The translations under genes and the position numbers were made by a program. DNA of 64,000 nt from Mixophyes australis (Eukaryota > Chordata > Amphibia > Anura > Limnodynastidae): contig JAVHZZ010000005.1 of assembly GCA_036250195.1 (NCBI GenBank), forward strand, positions 184,398,448 to 184,462,447, written 5' to 3'. A model generated the notes under the pieces. It did not search any database. It was not told the origin of the DNA and worked only from the letters and a program-made list of their open reading frames with translations. Below, one piece after another: positions 1 to 12,346 of this stretch (position 1 is its first letter; every line of letters starts with the position of its first letter).

Positions 1-1687
1 TATACAGCAGCGTTTGTGTATTTCCTATTGAATGTGAGATTATCGTCATAGCGCCAGGTGTTATTTTGTTTGTGTGAGATTGTACAAGAGGAAAAAACTT
101 TGGTGCTCCCTTATACATAAAAGTTTGCCATGTAACAATATCCGCCATGTGACAATGCTTCCAATTAATTGTTCAAAAGAAGCTCCTTGTGAAATGGGCA
201 AAGAGAACATTATATATAATGTAAATGCATTTGTTATATGCGTGTACTAGCAATTTTATTAGTGCTTTAGAGATCACTGTAGGGTTCCAAATGCATTCAC
301 ATCCGATGAGCACAAAAAATTGTACTAAGACGCGTTACAATAAAACATACATAAAGCGCATTCAAAAATACCAGTGGTTATGAACCCTTAAGGAGGCACT
401 AATCACGAAAAGAACATTCATAGGTTATTATACCTGAATCATAAAAAATTCTCTTCAATTTAAAAGAAAACAAGATCACCAAGAAAATTAGTACAATAGT
501 GAAAAGAACGGAAAGTGCTTTCTCTTCATTAGTGAACAAATCTGTAACATTTCACTGATGACAGATTTACAAGGGAGAACTGCTGCAGACTAAGCTACAG
601 TAATTTTTGAAAGGTTTCCCTGTGGACATAAATTATCTAGATGGACGATAGATGGATAAAGTAGAACAGTTAATTTATTAGAAAAAGAGAAAAAAAACTA
701 ATGCAACATTTGAAGACTTCTTTAGTAAAAACATCCTGAGGGCAATCAAGAGCCATTAGTATTTAACACATGTCAGTAGCTCCTGATGAAACACTGATAA
801 CATAACTGATACTATGTATATTTACACCACTATTCAAAGATCTTCAAACACTAGAGAAGCCAATCTCCCTTCAAGGTATAAAAACTGTAAAAAATGTTAA
901 ATACAGTTAATTTAATCTTGCATTATGTTTCTCACATATGTTATGTAATGTAGAGAATTGTAAATTAAAAAATATATGATAACAAATATATATATATGTG
1001 TGCTGTAGAAAAGCTGCAGGAAAAATAGCCTAAAAAAGGGATAGGTGAGAAATTGTTATATAATATATAGTTCCTTCCCCATAGGCACTGTTTTGCAGTG
1101 AAAATATTTTATGGTTTTCAGATTGTTTTTTCTCTGTAAAATGCCTTGGATCTGGACTTATTTAACAGCAAATTGTGGGGAAAACTAGATAAGATTTACA
1201 GTAGAAAGCATCAAACTGGCAGCAGGCGCATCACAATGTTACCTCAATGCGCCATTTCTGGGTACAATTGTGCATTGCCATACTACGCATGATGTAACTG
1301 TTTAAATCCGCATTATGAATAACCAGCACTAGTGGCATAGACTGGGCTGGTTATTGTTAAAGCTGTATGCATTTTGGGAAAAAATCATATTCATAGAACC
1401 CAAAGCTAAATATGGTTATATTTTAAATAGATTTGTGTTAACATTTTACAACTGTAGTGTATAATACTGTAAACCATGGAAACCTAGAATTAGATATTAG
1501 CTTAATAAATATGGTTGATGGGAAGAAATATTTTTGAATTTCTCTCTGTCTAATACAATTATTATGGATTTTGCAAGTAGTGGCCTACCCTATCAGTCCC
1601 ATGCAAAAGCCAAAGTATTTTTGAAACAGCAATATAGGCAACAGGTGTGTCTGCTGACTCTTATGGAGGCACTCATCAACATCTATC
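1..1687. other. AT-rich sequence without recognised gene
   Basis: I see no sustained coding frame, no splice-flanked exon and no clear transposon end here. The sequence is AT-rich and looks intergenic or intronic. Short TA runs occur near 990. Confidence 0.5.
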
Positions 1688-1828
1688 AAAATTGACCTTA
1701 TGTTAGGGTATTTAGACTGTAAGCTCCAATGGGACAGGGACTGATGTGAATGAGTTCTCTGTACAGCACTGCGGAATTAGTAGCGCTATACAAAGAACTG
1801 ATGATGATGATGATGATGATGATGAAGA
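1688..1828 (+). mobile_element. SINE 3' part with L2-like tail
   Basis: The stretch carries the tail shared by several elements in this window: 'actgtaagctccaatggg', then 'tctgtacagcactgcgg', then 'agtagcgctata', ending in a GAT-type simple repeat (about 1800-1824). This tail resembles the 3' end of L2-type LINEs, which LINE-dependent SINEs borrow for retrotransposition. The tRNA-derived head and central domain are missing, so this is a 5'-truncated copy. Confidence 0.7.
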
Positions 1829-2590
1829 TGTGTGCTCCATTCCCCATCAATGGCTCTTATATCCTTGTATCATCAATTAATTTTTTTGGATGGATACATC
1901 TTTATAGTTGCTGCATTGGCCCTAAGCATAGATGCTTTTCTGTGAATGTCATCAGTTCATGGGTGACAATGTGCCAATTGATGGTAATTCTCTGCCATTT
2001 GATCTAAAATCAGTAATACATGCTGGGGACAATTACTGACTGCTAGCAAGTTCCTGCCTGATGCATGAAGCTTACACTGCAGACTAGCAGGATAGCAGAC
2101 TAGCATATTTTATTATTGTTCTTAGAGTGATGGCATTTAGTATCACATATTAACAACATTGTTGTCCATTCCCATTGTCAAGAGATAAATATAGTGTTGC
2201 AGTCTATTCAAGTATAAAAAAATGTCAGTTTTCTGCTTCTGATGGCACAGAAAACTTGCAAAACCCTAATGGAAAACTAAAATATAGATAAAAATGTACC
2301 TAACGGTAGAGTGATGATAGGCATCTGGCTAGTGCTACTTAACTACCTTACTGGGTAAAGCTAGAGGTGACTAGCAGAGCTCTTCATTTTTCCCCCACTG
2401 ATCCTGTCTCTTGTTCTTCCAACAATCACCTTGACCCTGCAACCTAATCCACATAATAACAGTTAAGTTTTACTTATACAAGCATTTATAAAAGTTGCAT
2501 CAAAATGTTTTATTCTCATTCCATCAATTTAATCTATAATGTGCATCAAAATAAACTCCAAATAATGCTTCTCATATGTTCATATGTCCA
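1829..2590. other. AT-rich sequence, nothing recognised
   Basis: No coding frame, transposon terminus or RNA gene could be supported in this stretch. Confidence 0.45.
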
Positions 2591-2591
2591 T

Positions 2592-2875
2592 TTATGGACC
2601 CCTCAGGTTAAGTGTTTAAACACCTTACCTGAGGAGTCCACACATTGCCACTTTAAATTAACATAAATGTAAGACGCGATTACGTGACACTGAAGTGCTG
2701 GAGAGCTGTGTCTTTGACATCACTTCCTGTCAGCATGCCGATACCATCGGACATCTGGACCTTCGGTTTGCAGGTAAGTCTGTTTTTATTGCAGTCGTTT
2801 TTGTAGCCAATCAGATTTTTTGGGTAGGTATTAATGCTGTTGGAATCCTCGGCACCGTTAAAATGATTACTACAG
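2592..2875 (+). mobile_element. MITE, truncated relative of the element at 22945
   Basis: This segment aligns by eye with the element at 22945-23353. It shares the internal palindrome around 'cctcaggttaagtg' and 'cttacctgagg', the block 'tgtctttgacatcacttcc', and the right arm 'cttcggtttgcaggtaagtc' to 'ctcggcaccgttaa'. The left terminal arm is missing, so it is a truncated or more diverged copy. It contains two copies of 'caggtaag'-like sequence that resemble splice donors, but I see no exon. Confidence 0.6.
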
Positions 2876-5790
2876 AACCTAGACTACTGACACTCTTCTA
2901 TGTTCTTTACTGTTAGCAGACATTGATCTCTTATTTTAAATTAATACAAGTAAAATATAAAAACAAAGGTTTCCTTGCCTGTAAGGTATTTGGTACCTCA
3001 TTACAAGTGTAACAGTTTTATTTCTTATTAAACTACATATATACAGTATAAAGAGTAAATCTAGACAATTAAATATAGAAAATAATGCTATGTGCAAGGA
3101 ATCAAACATGAAAGGAGGTCCATGTACAAATGACCTTATAAAATTGTATTTATATTACAGCTAGTATAAATGTGACATATCAATTTATGTAGTGTACCTG
3201 AAAATCCTTTTCTAATTAAAGTTCTCTGTACATTTTTATTATATGTATATTTTTCCATCTCATTTGAAAAATTGTCCAATAACGTTTTGTTCCTGAATGA
3301 TCATTTTACTGCAAAACCAAATTACAAGTTTAGTTTGTGAACTGGATTATAATAGGAAACTCTCCCATTCTGACCTAATCATAAAAAACATTGTTATCTA
3401 ATTAAAGATGCAAAACTCATTAAACTGACAAATAGTAGGTGCAGTCATATTATGTTTAGCTGTCCATTTCTCTTTTTGCAATTATTATTATTATTATTAT
3501 TATTTTGCTTTATAAAATAGTGTAGCTAATTATATTAATAATTAATTATGTAAAATACAGTACATGTAGACAAATTATATTGAAGACTATCAGATTTCTT
3601 GAAGGGCATTAAATAAATATGATATGATGCTAAAATATGAAGAATACATTAGCAGAAATGATTTTAGTGTTAGTGTTTATGGTCGTGGCTTTAGTGAATA
3701 GCATAACAAATTGTAGTTACAGGTTTGGATGTCGACTTTTACTATTGTAACACAAAAAATAAAATGTATGTCATTAACTGTCAAAAATGTACTAAACATT
3801 TTACTCCTAGACTTAGTAGTTGGGAAGCATCAAGCAAAGAAATTTGATGTTTAATACATGTACAATTTATCTTTTAACCAATTACATGTTTTTTTTCACA
3901 CTTGCAAATAGTTTCTGAATTTAGATTTTGTATTCATATTTAAATTTAAGCGCCGATTGTTCTGTTTCGAGTGCTGATTATAATAAGCTATTAGACACAA
4001 TTTTTTTTAAAAAATAGAGATTGTTAACTATTAAAAATGTATTATTGTATTTTTTAATTGTAATAACCTAAAAATAATTTTCATAATAGAAAAAAAACAT
4101 TTGACTGTATACCACTGTAATGAACAGTTTTTCCAAGATGTGTATATGTTTCTCAGTCGACCTGATTGTTCTTGAAAACAATCAAAATACAATTAAAGTA
4201 TTTGGGTAATATTTGTATGTTATGTAATTTACATTTTTTGAAAATACTGTTTTCTGCTCTGAGATGACCTGCTAGTTTTCTTCTAGCTCTCTAGAGACCT
4301 ATATCAAATAATATTATGCCCATTACATTTTAGATACACTAATGTAATTTGAAAAATTTAGATTTCAGTTTATTACAGTTTTAGCGCATATTGTTTTAGG
4401 CTAAACATGCATTTTCATACATGCTCTGTTCTATTGGTTTGATTTGTTTCTTAAATTGAAAACTTAAAACAGAAGTGATAAAATTAAAATAGTAAAATAA
4501 GGTGAAATTCTTATTTAAAGGACTGGATTGATATTGTAAATGATACTGTAGGACACGAACGGTTTATGTATACTAGCTGTAACTTGACTAATAAAAATTA
4601 GATAATTTAGTATCGGTGGAGGATTTCTTCTTATATTACAGAAGGACTGCGGGAGATGTATAGTATTATGAGCTGCACAGACGCCTAGCCACTAATATTT
4701 TAATATTCGGACATTATAGATATATATGCTTATTTTGAAATTATAAAGGCCACTTTTTGTGACTAGGTACACTTCCCACAATAAAAAATATTAAACTGTT
4801 TTATTTATTCTTATTTTGCATGTTTAACCACCAATATTTTCTGATTTACACTATTCTTAAATATTGTAAGTTTGATTTTATGACACTGTTACTAGCCCTG
4901 CATGGGTTTAGCTTTAGTTTATTGTTGCTAAGATTTTTTCTATTAATGTAAAAAATTTCAATAAAAAATTTGTTTAAATAAAAAATCCCCAAATAAATAA
5001 ATCAATAAAATGTTAAAGAATATGGTGAAATCTATGCAAGTTTGTTTTACAGGAACATTTAAGCATACCATATCACATCTACAGATGTAAAACTATGTTT
5101 GATGAAATATGTAATCTAGAAATTTGCTTTGCTATACAAAGTCCACCTGGAAAGTGAAATTATAGGTTGAGGCCTGATTTTTTACCACCTTCGAGCAATT
5201 GAAGTGAAAAAGCTGCAGTAGCTCCTTGAAATAGTGCCCTCTCAAACCTTTAGATCTCATTAAAATAACCCTATGCTACAAAATAGAATCGGATTTTTGC
5301 CTGTGAATGAATAGCTAGGACCAGCAAGGAACACACAAACCAACCACATCTACATTTTGGACCTTTACAAATATTGCCATATAGGTTCACAAATCCATGT
5401 GCTTACCTGTAAAGCAGCTACTTCAAAGCACAAACAGTCGCTTTTCTACTTTCAAAGAATGCTTAATGTGTGGCTAACACAGAACAATTTATTGACCCTC
5501 TTCATTATTTCTCTTTCAATATGATGAATAGAATGTAGTTGTTGGTGACTGACTGATTGCATTGATAAATTATAATCTTTATGACCAGTTTTCCAAAGAA
5601 AGTATGATCATGTGGAGTTTGTTGCTTTTCTCGCCATATTAGTAATCAAGAAATGAGCAAATGCAGTACATCAGGACTCTGGAAGCAGACCTGATGGAGT
5701 AGATGAATGATGGGTAAGCACAAGGAAAAAAATTTTTTTATTTGCTTTCCTACTAGGTATCAGTATCTATGTTTTACTTCACCGTGTGTC
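2876..5790. other. AT-rich sequence with (ATT)n near 3481-3505
   Basis: This is the most AT-rich stretch of the window. It contains an ATT microsatellite at about 3481-3505 and many A/T runs. I found no coding frame, splice-flanked exon or transposon terminus. Confidence 0.5.
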
Positions 5791-5794
5791 AAGC

Positions 5795-6420
5795 ACAGCT
5801 AAAGCAAGTTCACTGAGATGCAATCAGGTGATCGCTGACATCACAGAGTTGGAGAGTTGAACTCCCAAACAGTGTTTAAACCTGCTCTAGTTGTCATTTT
5901 CTAGCAGAGTATCAATTTTGCTCTTCTGAGCTCCTGAGCATGTTATCATGATAAATACTTGACTTCTGACTATTTGAACCTGGCTTTTTCTTGTTGTCCT
6001 GAGACTTGGATCCTGAATTTGTACTGCACTGACAGAATGGTTTTGACCTCGGCCTTCTGTGACTATTTTTCCCTTGCTTACTAATTCAGTTTTGTATTAC
6101 CTGCATCCTGTTTACCATGGATAGTCTGACCACTCTGCCTTCTGTGTTACTTTCTGTAGTTCTCCACTCACCACACTAAGGGACAGTTTGGTGGACCGTG
6201 ACTTGGTTACTACATGCAGTCAAACCATCTCACCTTGCTGCTATTCTCTGCTTGTTTCACTCCTAGCTGGTGTTGTGTCCACAACCCAGGTCCTGATAGG
6301 CAGATAACAAAATGGATAATAAGATAATTAGAAGGAACACAGAACAGCAGGACCTGGGCACAGATGATGGAAGACCTGAACCAGATGCTTGAGATGATTG
6401 TACATCATAAGGCGCCCATC
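5795..6420 (+). mobile_element. Possible decayed Ty3/gypsy-type LTR and leader
   Basis: The base composition changes to a C/T-rich, CTG-rich style ('ctgagacttggatcctg', 'tgacctcggccttctgtg') that resembles the gypsy LTRs elsewhere in the window. It is followed by a leader-like stretch rich in 'gaacacagaacagcagg'. I could not find paired termini or a target duplication, so this is a compositional call only. Confidence 0.3.
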
Positions 6421-7472
6421 TTACTTATTCAAAGAACATAACATCAAAAAACCGCACCAAAAAACCCCACCAAAATAGAGATTGGATCAATAACTCTAAT
6501 ACTTTATGTTGAAGTGTTGAGGAATCATTTTGGATACAATAAGAGCAGTAGTAGCTTGCCTCATCATGTGGAGGTTAATCCTGCCATGAGTCAAAAGGGT
6601 AAAAGGCTTTTTTCTCATCTCTGCATGGTGATAGAATGAGAGAACAACAGACAAATAGATGTGTTTCTCTGTTTTTTCGAATCCATAATTAACTTGGTTA
6701 ATTTGATCTTTAAAAGCTTGCATTTCCATAATTTAGAATTCTAAACTGTACAAATGTTTTGCCCTAGTGACCATCTGTTCTAGTCCACACACCACTGAGA
6801 AGAGCACAGGTAGCAATAGAAGCATTGGGTGTCTGACAACAGGGGGATTGTTGAATAATCCTCCATATTTGTTTTGTTCTCAAACACATGTGTCTAAAGA
6901 CACCACCCCAAGCTCATAGCACAATCTACTTATCAATGAAAATCAATTCCTGCATAGGGCTCCTCCCAGACAGAGATAAACAAAAGTTCATATACAAGGC
7001 TTCACTGCCCTCTTTCCACAAAGATCTTTGAGCTCTCTAATAATGGTAGCAGTACTGTGCCTTAGTATTTAGAGCATATAGTTGGTTTTGCATTTATACA
7101 TTATAATTTTATAGTCTGTGATATACATGTGGTAGTATAAGAGTATATGGTTGCATATGTGGAGTAATATAGGAGTTTGTAATTTATATATTGTAATTTC
7201 AATTAGTGATACTATGCATTAATGATAGTGGTAATATGCATTTATAATTAGACTTTAATAATATGTGATATGTATGAGAATACAATTAGTGTGATAGTGC
7301 TGTACGAAATAGGATTTGTAGCTTGTGCTGTGAGCTGTAGTTAGTAATGATGACAGTTGTAGCAGTGTTATGTAAAATAGTATACCTATACTAGTAGCAG
7401 CAATATTGAATTGAGTAAGAAATATGAACGCTAAGCTAATGCTGTTAATTGGGAATTTCAATGGAGTCTGGG

Positions 7473-7505
<33 letters not shown>

Positions 7506-8367
7506 TAAGGTACATATACACATAGATATTTAAAATATAAATACACAATATATATTAAAAAAACATCTCAAATAAAGATACATCTGCTTGCAATCTTTCC
7601 TAATATCAGTATCATTGTCCCCATAATATGTACCGTGTATATGATTGTAAGCTTCACATCTAGGTTGTTTGCTAAGTTATGTATGTGAAAAGTAAGTGGT
7701 ACATGTGTTTAACAGTAAGAGTTAATTTAGAGCAGAAGGAATAGTATTTATTGGCTACTCTGGAAATTTACATTTGCGAGTGATAAATTAATGAGAACAG
7801 TTATTAAATGTCAATAATATATTTAACTGACTATTAACTCATCAGTGCTATTAGCATGTCCTTTTACATGTACATATATTTGATATCTTATACTCAACTT
7901 ACATTTTGTATTAACTATTAATGGTCTGTCTAACTGCATAAACATAACTGTGGGAAGATTCATAAACACATTTTTTCCCACAATATTATCCATTTATTAT
8001 ACCAATACAATAGGATATGTATTAATGTGTTAGGGGAAGCTCTATCTGTTAAAAAAGTACCAAGAAATAAAATAACTATTACTTATTAAACAGACATATC
8101 CAAAAATTTGCCTGGTCATAAATGGGGGAAAAAGATCTAGTTATAAAGGTGTTACAGACCAGGTAAGCCACTATTTAACATTATTGAGATGCTTTATATA
8201 CTAAAAATAACCAAAGAAGTGTTTCTATATGTCCTTCTCTAGGAAGAAAATGCTTCTCTCACAAAGCAGGTAGAGAATTACTGCCAACTGTACAAATAGT
8301 TTACAATATAACTTGACATATATGATATGAATATGAAACATGAAATAAATAACTATGTTAACTAAGA
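6421..8367. other. Intergenic or 3'-flanking sequence with (AC)n at 7471-7502
   Basis: A 32-bp AC dinucleotide repeat lies at 7471-7502. The reading frames in this stretch (for example the minus-strand frame through the AC repeat) have no recognisable domains. The segment at 8155-8260 shares short blocks with 45910-46075 ('gccactattt', 'gtgcttctct'-like), suggesting an old unnamed repeat. Confidence 0.4.
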
Positions 8368-8572
8368 TTAATAACTGTCACAATAAGGTATTATAAGTTT
8401 ATTTTTGCCTACTTTTCTTCGTTCTCCATTGATACCTCTCCACTTTTCAGCTTTTCGTACAATATGGCTCAGTTCTTGATTTGAAATTTCTAGATCATAG
8501 GGGACATGACAGACTCCTTCATCACAACTAATGCGCTGAAATATGTCCAGTATCCAACTTTCCTTATGTATC
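8368..8572 (-). CDS. Exon D of an unnamed polytopic membrane protein gene
   Basis: On the minus strand an acceptor ('acatgtgttttacag', ending at 8573) opens a frame of 68 codons ending in TAA at 8368. The first base completes a codon begun by the exon at 23549, so phase 2 meets phase 2. The translation starts IHKESWILDIFQRISCDEGV and continues with a charged segment (VRKAEKWRGINGERRK) and no membrane helix, so it is probably a soluble tail or loop. The frame may be terminal and stop at 8368, or a weak donor after 'cgaagaaaa' (about 8411) may splice it onward. The intron before it is about 15 kb and full of retroelements. I do not recognise the protein family with confidence. Confidence 0.5.
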
Positions 8573-10220
8573 CTGTAAAACACATGTAAAAGTTACAACC
8601 AATTAAATTATGGAAGGCAATTATATACTATTATTTAGTTAAAAAAAACATACATTTTCTGTGTCAAATGATTGTATATAACAATTAAACATAAGAGAGA
8701 CATTTTTGCGGATATCAAGTTTCCGTAACTATCAATATTTCACGGCCATTGAAACATTTCTATTAAACTTATTGGATGGTTACCATGTAGACATCATACA
8801 AAGTTCTTCTTGCCTCTATATATCCTAAAAATTTCAGAAACACTTAGAAAATCTTAGCCCTATATTAATAATCGGCCATAACTTGATTCCTATTAACTCA
8901 GTTTCTGGCCTATATAGGTTGATTCCTGTCTGCCTTTCATTGTCAGTTTTAACGTAATCAGCCAGGACCCTTAAAACTTTCTTCTGCTCTGAAACCTTAT
9001 CTCTTGATTTCTGACTGGGCTTTCCATTAGCTTCTGATGTCTAAGGACAGGAAGCAAAATTCGGACTCACTACTCAAGTCAAATGTCAAAGTCATTAGCA
9101 AAGTCATTAGCAAGCAAACATAGTAATTGAACAAGCCAAAGTCAAAAACAGGTGGTCAGAACAAAAAAAATGATAGACACAAGGCTGGGAAAGCTCAAAT
9201 AAACCTTACCAACAAAGCAAAAAATATCAGCAAGCATGCACCAGTGTGCATGCCTATCATCAGTAAGTGCACCTAGAAAGGTGCCCTTACGAAACCCTCA
9301 GAAAGGTGCCCACACTTAGAGAGGAGCCTAGACAGACAGGTATGCAATGACTACAATACCAGTGGGAGCTGGAATGATTTGTGACAACTTAATTCAGGAA
9401 CAAGACACAGTCGTGAAACATAGAAACAAATGTTTACATGTTAGGTTTATTGATGGTGTAGGTGTGTGTATAAGTTGGAAGTGAGTAGACAAAAAAATCA
9501 CAGCCTCGCTATGTTTTGGGGTAGAATATAAGTTGTCTGGAACAACCTACATACTACATGACACATGTTATCTTGGGCGAGTGTTTGACCATTCCACAAA
9601 ATATATAACAGAGAGTGATAAGATGTTAATTAAATGCTACAACATTTTTTTTTTGCTTTTCTTAACATGTGTGGGTGGGGAATATACATTTTTCTTTTTT
9701 GATTTGAATTTTATGTAAAAACTGTGGGTGGAGTAATATGGTGCACAGCAAGTGTAATGTGTACAACACAAGAAGTAGCATGAGTGCCATCACTGCAATC
9801 CCAGTTGCTTATTATACATGTCTCCACAGCTCAGGGGATCTGGAGTACCCAGAATGTCTTAGCACAAGTGTTTATTGGGCCACAGAGTGTATTTATGGTA
9901 ATGTAATTAACAGTTTAAGTGGTACTCGGTGGTTGTATTTACACAATATATTTTTTACTAGCAGCAAATTCTATTGGAAAGTGATGACCTTTAGCCTTTA
10001 TTGTAATTGTTACAGAACTTACTGGTCTTCTCAATTTTCTTTAGAAATGAAAGGTCTGACTCATCAAGGCACGCAAAACAAACATAAAGTGCGTTGCTTT
10101 AAAAACTTACGTAATTCGGGCATACGCACATCCGTATTCAACTACAAGCGGGTCTGGAGAAACGTCTCTTGTTGAATAAGAATGTAGGTATGCTCTGTAT
10201 CACGTATCTCACTGGTTTAG
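8573..10220. other. Intron sequence, possible LTR debris
   Basis: This is the start of the long third intron of the minus-strand gene. The stretch 8900-9380 has repeated words ('aaagtcattagcaa' occurs twice, 'aaaggtgccc' recurs) and could be decayed LTR sequence. A long plus-strand frame at 9738-10175 shows no domain or codon pattern and I do not call it a gene. A short MITE-like stretch near 10055-10180 begins 'tctgactcatcaagg'. Confidence 0.35.
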
Positions 10221-10229
10221 TTCCATTAT

Positions 10230-10980
10230 GATCCTTATGTACATTGGTTTCCCTTGGTTACTACTATCCGCTGTACAGCCTGGCTTTCCTCTATCCTCGG
10301 ACGCCATCTTGCCAAGTATTCTGCACATGCGCAACCTCGGGAACCTTTAAAACCTCTGCTCCGCGGTGATTGGATGATTACCAGCCAGTTCCCTTTATAA
10401 GGGTCCTTCTCCTTCCTATGGGTGTCAGATCATCAGGTCTCCCTACCTGATAGGAAGCATCACCTCTGACTCCTGTTCATGTTTATACTTACCTTTGTTC
10501 CTAACTTCGTGGGTTAGGCCGTTCATTCATTGGTTGCAACATCACCCGTTATCGGTCCTGTTCCGGAGTTATAACACCTGTGTGGATTTCAGTGCTTCTG
10601 CTCTCTGCAGCTCATCACTTCACAGCTACGCCTGTTCAGCCTGTTCAGCCTGTTCAGCCTAACCCGCTGCTAAGTCCTGTGACTATAGTGCTTCACCCAG
10701 CATTCGTCCTGTTCCTGAATTACTACACTAGCGTATACCTCAGTCCTTCTGAGTCCTGCAGCTCATCACTTCACAGCATCATCGTTCAGCCAATTCTGCT
10801 GTTAAGACCTGTGACCGTACTGCATCACTCAGTATCTGTCCTGATCCTGAATTACTACACAAGAGTATACCTCAGTCCTTCAGAGCAGCTAAGATCATAT
10901 GGTGAATACCTCTCTGGGGCTAAACTGTCACTCAAGCAGAGATCAAGACCATTCCACTATCTGGCTTTCATGACATAAAA
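10230..10980 (+). mobile_element. LTR-like block with ~140-bp internal repeats
   Basis: A GC- and CpG-richer island sits in AT-rich DNA. It has a TATA-like 'ccctttataaggg' near 10391, an NRF1-like 'cacatgcgcaac' near 10325, and a C/T-rich downstream part made of about 2.4 diverged copies of a ~140-bp unit (10540-10596, 10597-10751, 10752-10884). Each unit contains 'cagctcatcacttcacag' and 'cctgaattactacac'. This promoter-plus-tandem-repeat layout matches the long chromovirus LTR at 57534. I could not fix the ends or a target duplication. Confidence 0.4.
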
Positions 10981-11531
10981 AGTAGAGTAGAATGCACAGA
11001 AAAAAAAGTGTTCAGTTATTGTCACCTGTTAATAATATACTCATTAAGAAAAATATGAATATTTTTCATTCCCCCCCCCGCAATTTTTTTTTATCTCAAT
11101 GCGTACGGAATAAAATGGTTTTTACAGTTGCTCCTAATTGCAAACACATGATGTGACATGCATACATGTCCGTCATCACAATCAATCAGCACTTACACCT
11201 GCCCTATAGCTGCTGTAAATGATACTGCTGAAAATCACATACCTGAGAGATGCCCAGAGCTTGAATCGAATAGATGTGCGTGCACTCAACCTTGGCTCGT
11301 CCTTACTGTACATTCACTACATGGATACGTCCCCTCCCTCCCATGCTCCGGCCATGAAATCGTAGGCTGTTGGAAGTGTCTTTTGTATTTGAAGATGAAT
11401 TGGATGTACTTGAGCTCACTATATAGTCCTTTTCTGAGTATAAGCGGTGCAATTTTACGCAAAATATGGCATGTATCTGCATTTAAGTTCCTTAATGAAT
11501 ATGGCCCAAAATGAGGACTAAAAACATGATA
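10981..11531. other. Intron sequence, no recognised gene
   Basis: The overlapping frames on both strands around 11158-11603 carry no recognisable domain. A short C run lies near 11071-11080. Confidence 0.4.
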
Positions 11532-11839
11532 GGCCTGAGTCATTAAGGAGAGCAAAGCATAAAAAAGGAGTAACATTTGCACCTGGGCAAAACCATGTTG
11601 CATTGGAGGGGGAGGTAACTTTCAAATGTGGAGACAGGTTTATAGTTGGGGTAGGGCATGTCCTAGATCAACTTTAAATTTCAGTGTAATAATAAAGCTA
11701 TTAAGTATTTGTGTGTTAGATAAAAAACAGTCAGTATTTAACTTATGTGCAAAATAATAAACTAATTTGCACCCCTTGCATTGTAACATGGTTTGTCCCA
11801 GAGAACATCTACTCCTTTTTTGCCTTAGTGACTCAGGCC
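11532..11839. mobile_element. MITE with 'ggcctgagtcattaagg' ends
   Basis: The segment starts 'ggcctgagtcattaagg' and ends with the near-inverse 'ccttagtgactcaggcc'. A second copy lies at 32558-32846 and shares the long internal block 'gtttatagttggggtaggg' and 'catgtcctagatcaac'. It has no coding capacity and behaves like a non-autonomous DNA transposon. The superfamily is unclear because no target duplication was obvious. Confidence 0.7.
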
Positions 11840-11990
11840 CGATGTCGTTAATTATCCACCACAGTATGTAAATTAAGTCACTGACATATTACAAATATTA
11901 TAGTTCTTTGACTCTGACAAAGAATATTGGCCAGTGTGATTGTGATGACTAAAATGACTTCAAAAGTGCAAATTCATGTGACAACATATA

Positions 11991-12115
11991 GGGATATATT
12001 TACTAAACTGCGAGTTTGAAAAAGTGGAGATGTTGCCTATAGCAACCTAGAATCTGATTGGTTGCTATAGGCAACATCTCCACTTTTTCAAACCTGCAAT
12101 TTAGGAAATCTAGCC
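11991..12115. mobile_element. Foldback MITE with perfect 34-bp arms
   Basis: Positions 12014-12047 and 12060-12093 are perfect inverted repeats of 34 bp around a 12-bp loop. The outer flanks (11991 'gggatatatttacta', and the reverse complement of 'ggaaatctagccc' at the right) extend the symmetry imperfectly to about 125 bp. 'ata' occurs on both outer sides and may be a short target duplication. There is no coding capacity. Confidence 0.8.
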
Positions 12116-12143
12116 CATAAACTCTGATCTGACAATGTATAGT

Positions 12144-12346
12144 ATCATCATCATAATCACCATTTATTTATATAGCGTCATTGATTCCGCAGCGCTGTAC
12201 AGAGAACTCATTCACATCAGTCCCTGCCCCATTGGAGCTTACAGTCTAAATTGCCTAACATACACACAGAGACAACAGAGAGAGAGAGAGACTAGGGTCA
12301 ATTTTGATAGCAGCCAATTGACCTACTAGTATGTTTTTGGAGTATG
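12144..12346 (-). mobile_element. SINE copy, tail and part of central domain
   Basis: In reverse orientation the copy reads: ATC-type simple repeat, 'atttatatagcgtcattgat', 'ccgcagcgctgtacagagaa', 'catcagtccctgccccattg', then an AGAG-rich variable region and 'gcagccaattgacctactag'. It stops before the tRNA-derived head. It belongs to the same family as the full copy at 28266-28609. Confidence 0.8.

Noticed and set aside
9738..10175. 145-aa plus-strand frame.
   Set aside because: No domain, no codon pattern, no splice context, and its end overlaps a MITE-like repeat.
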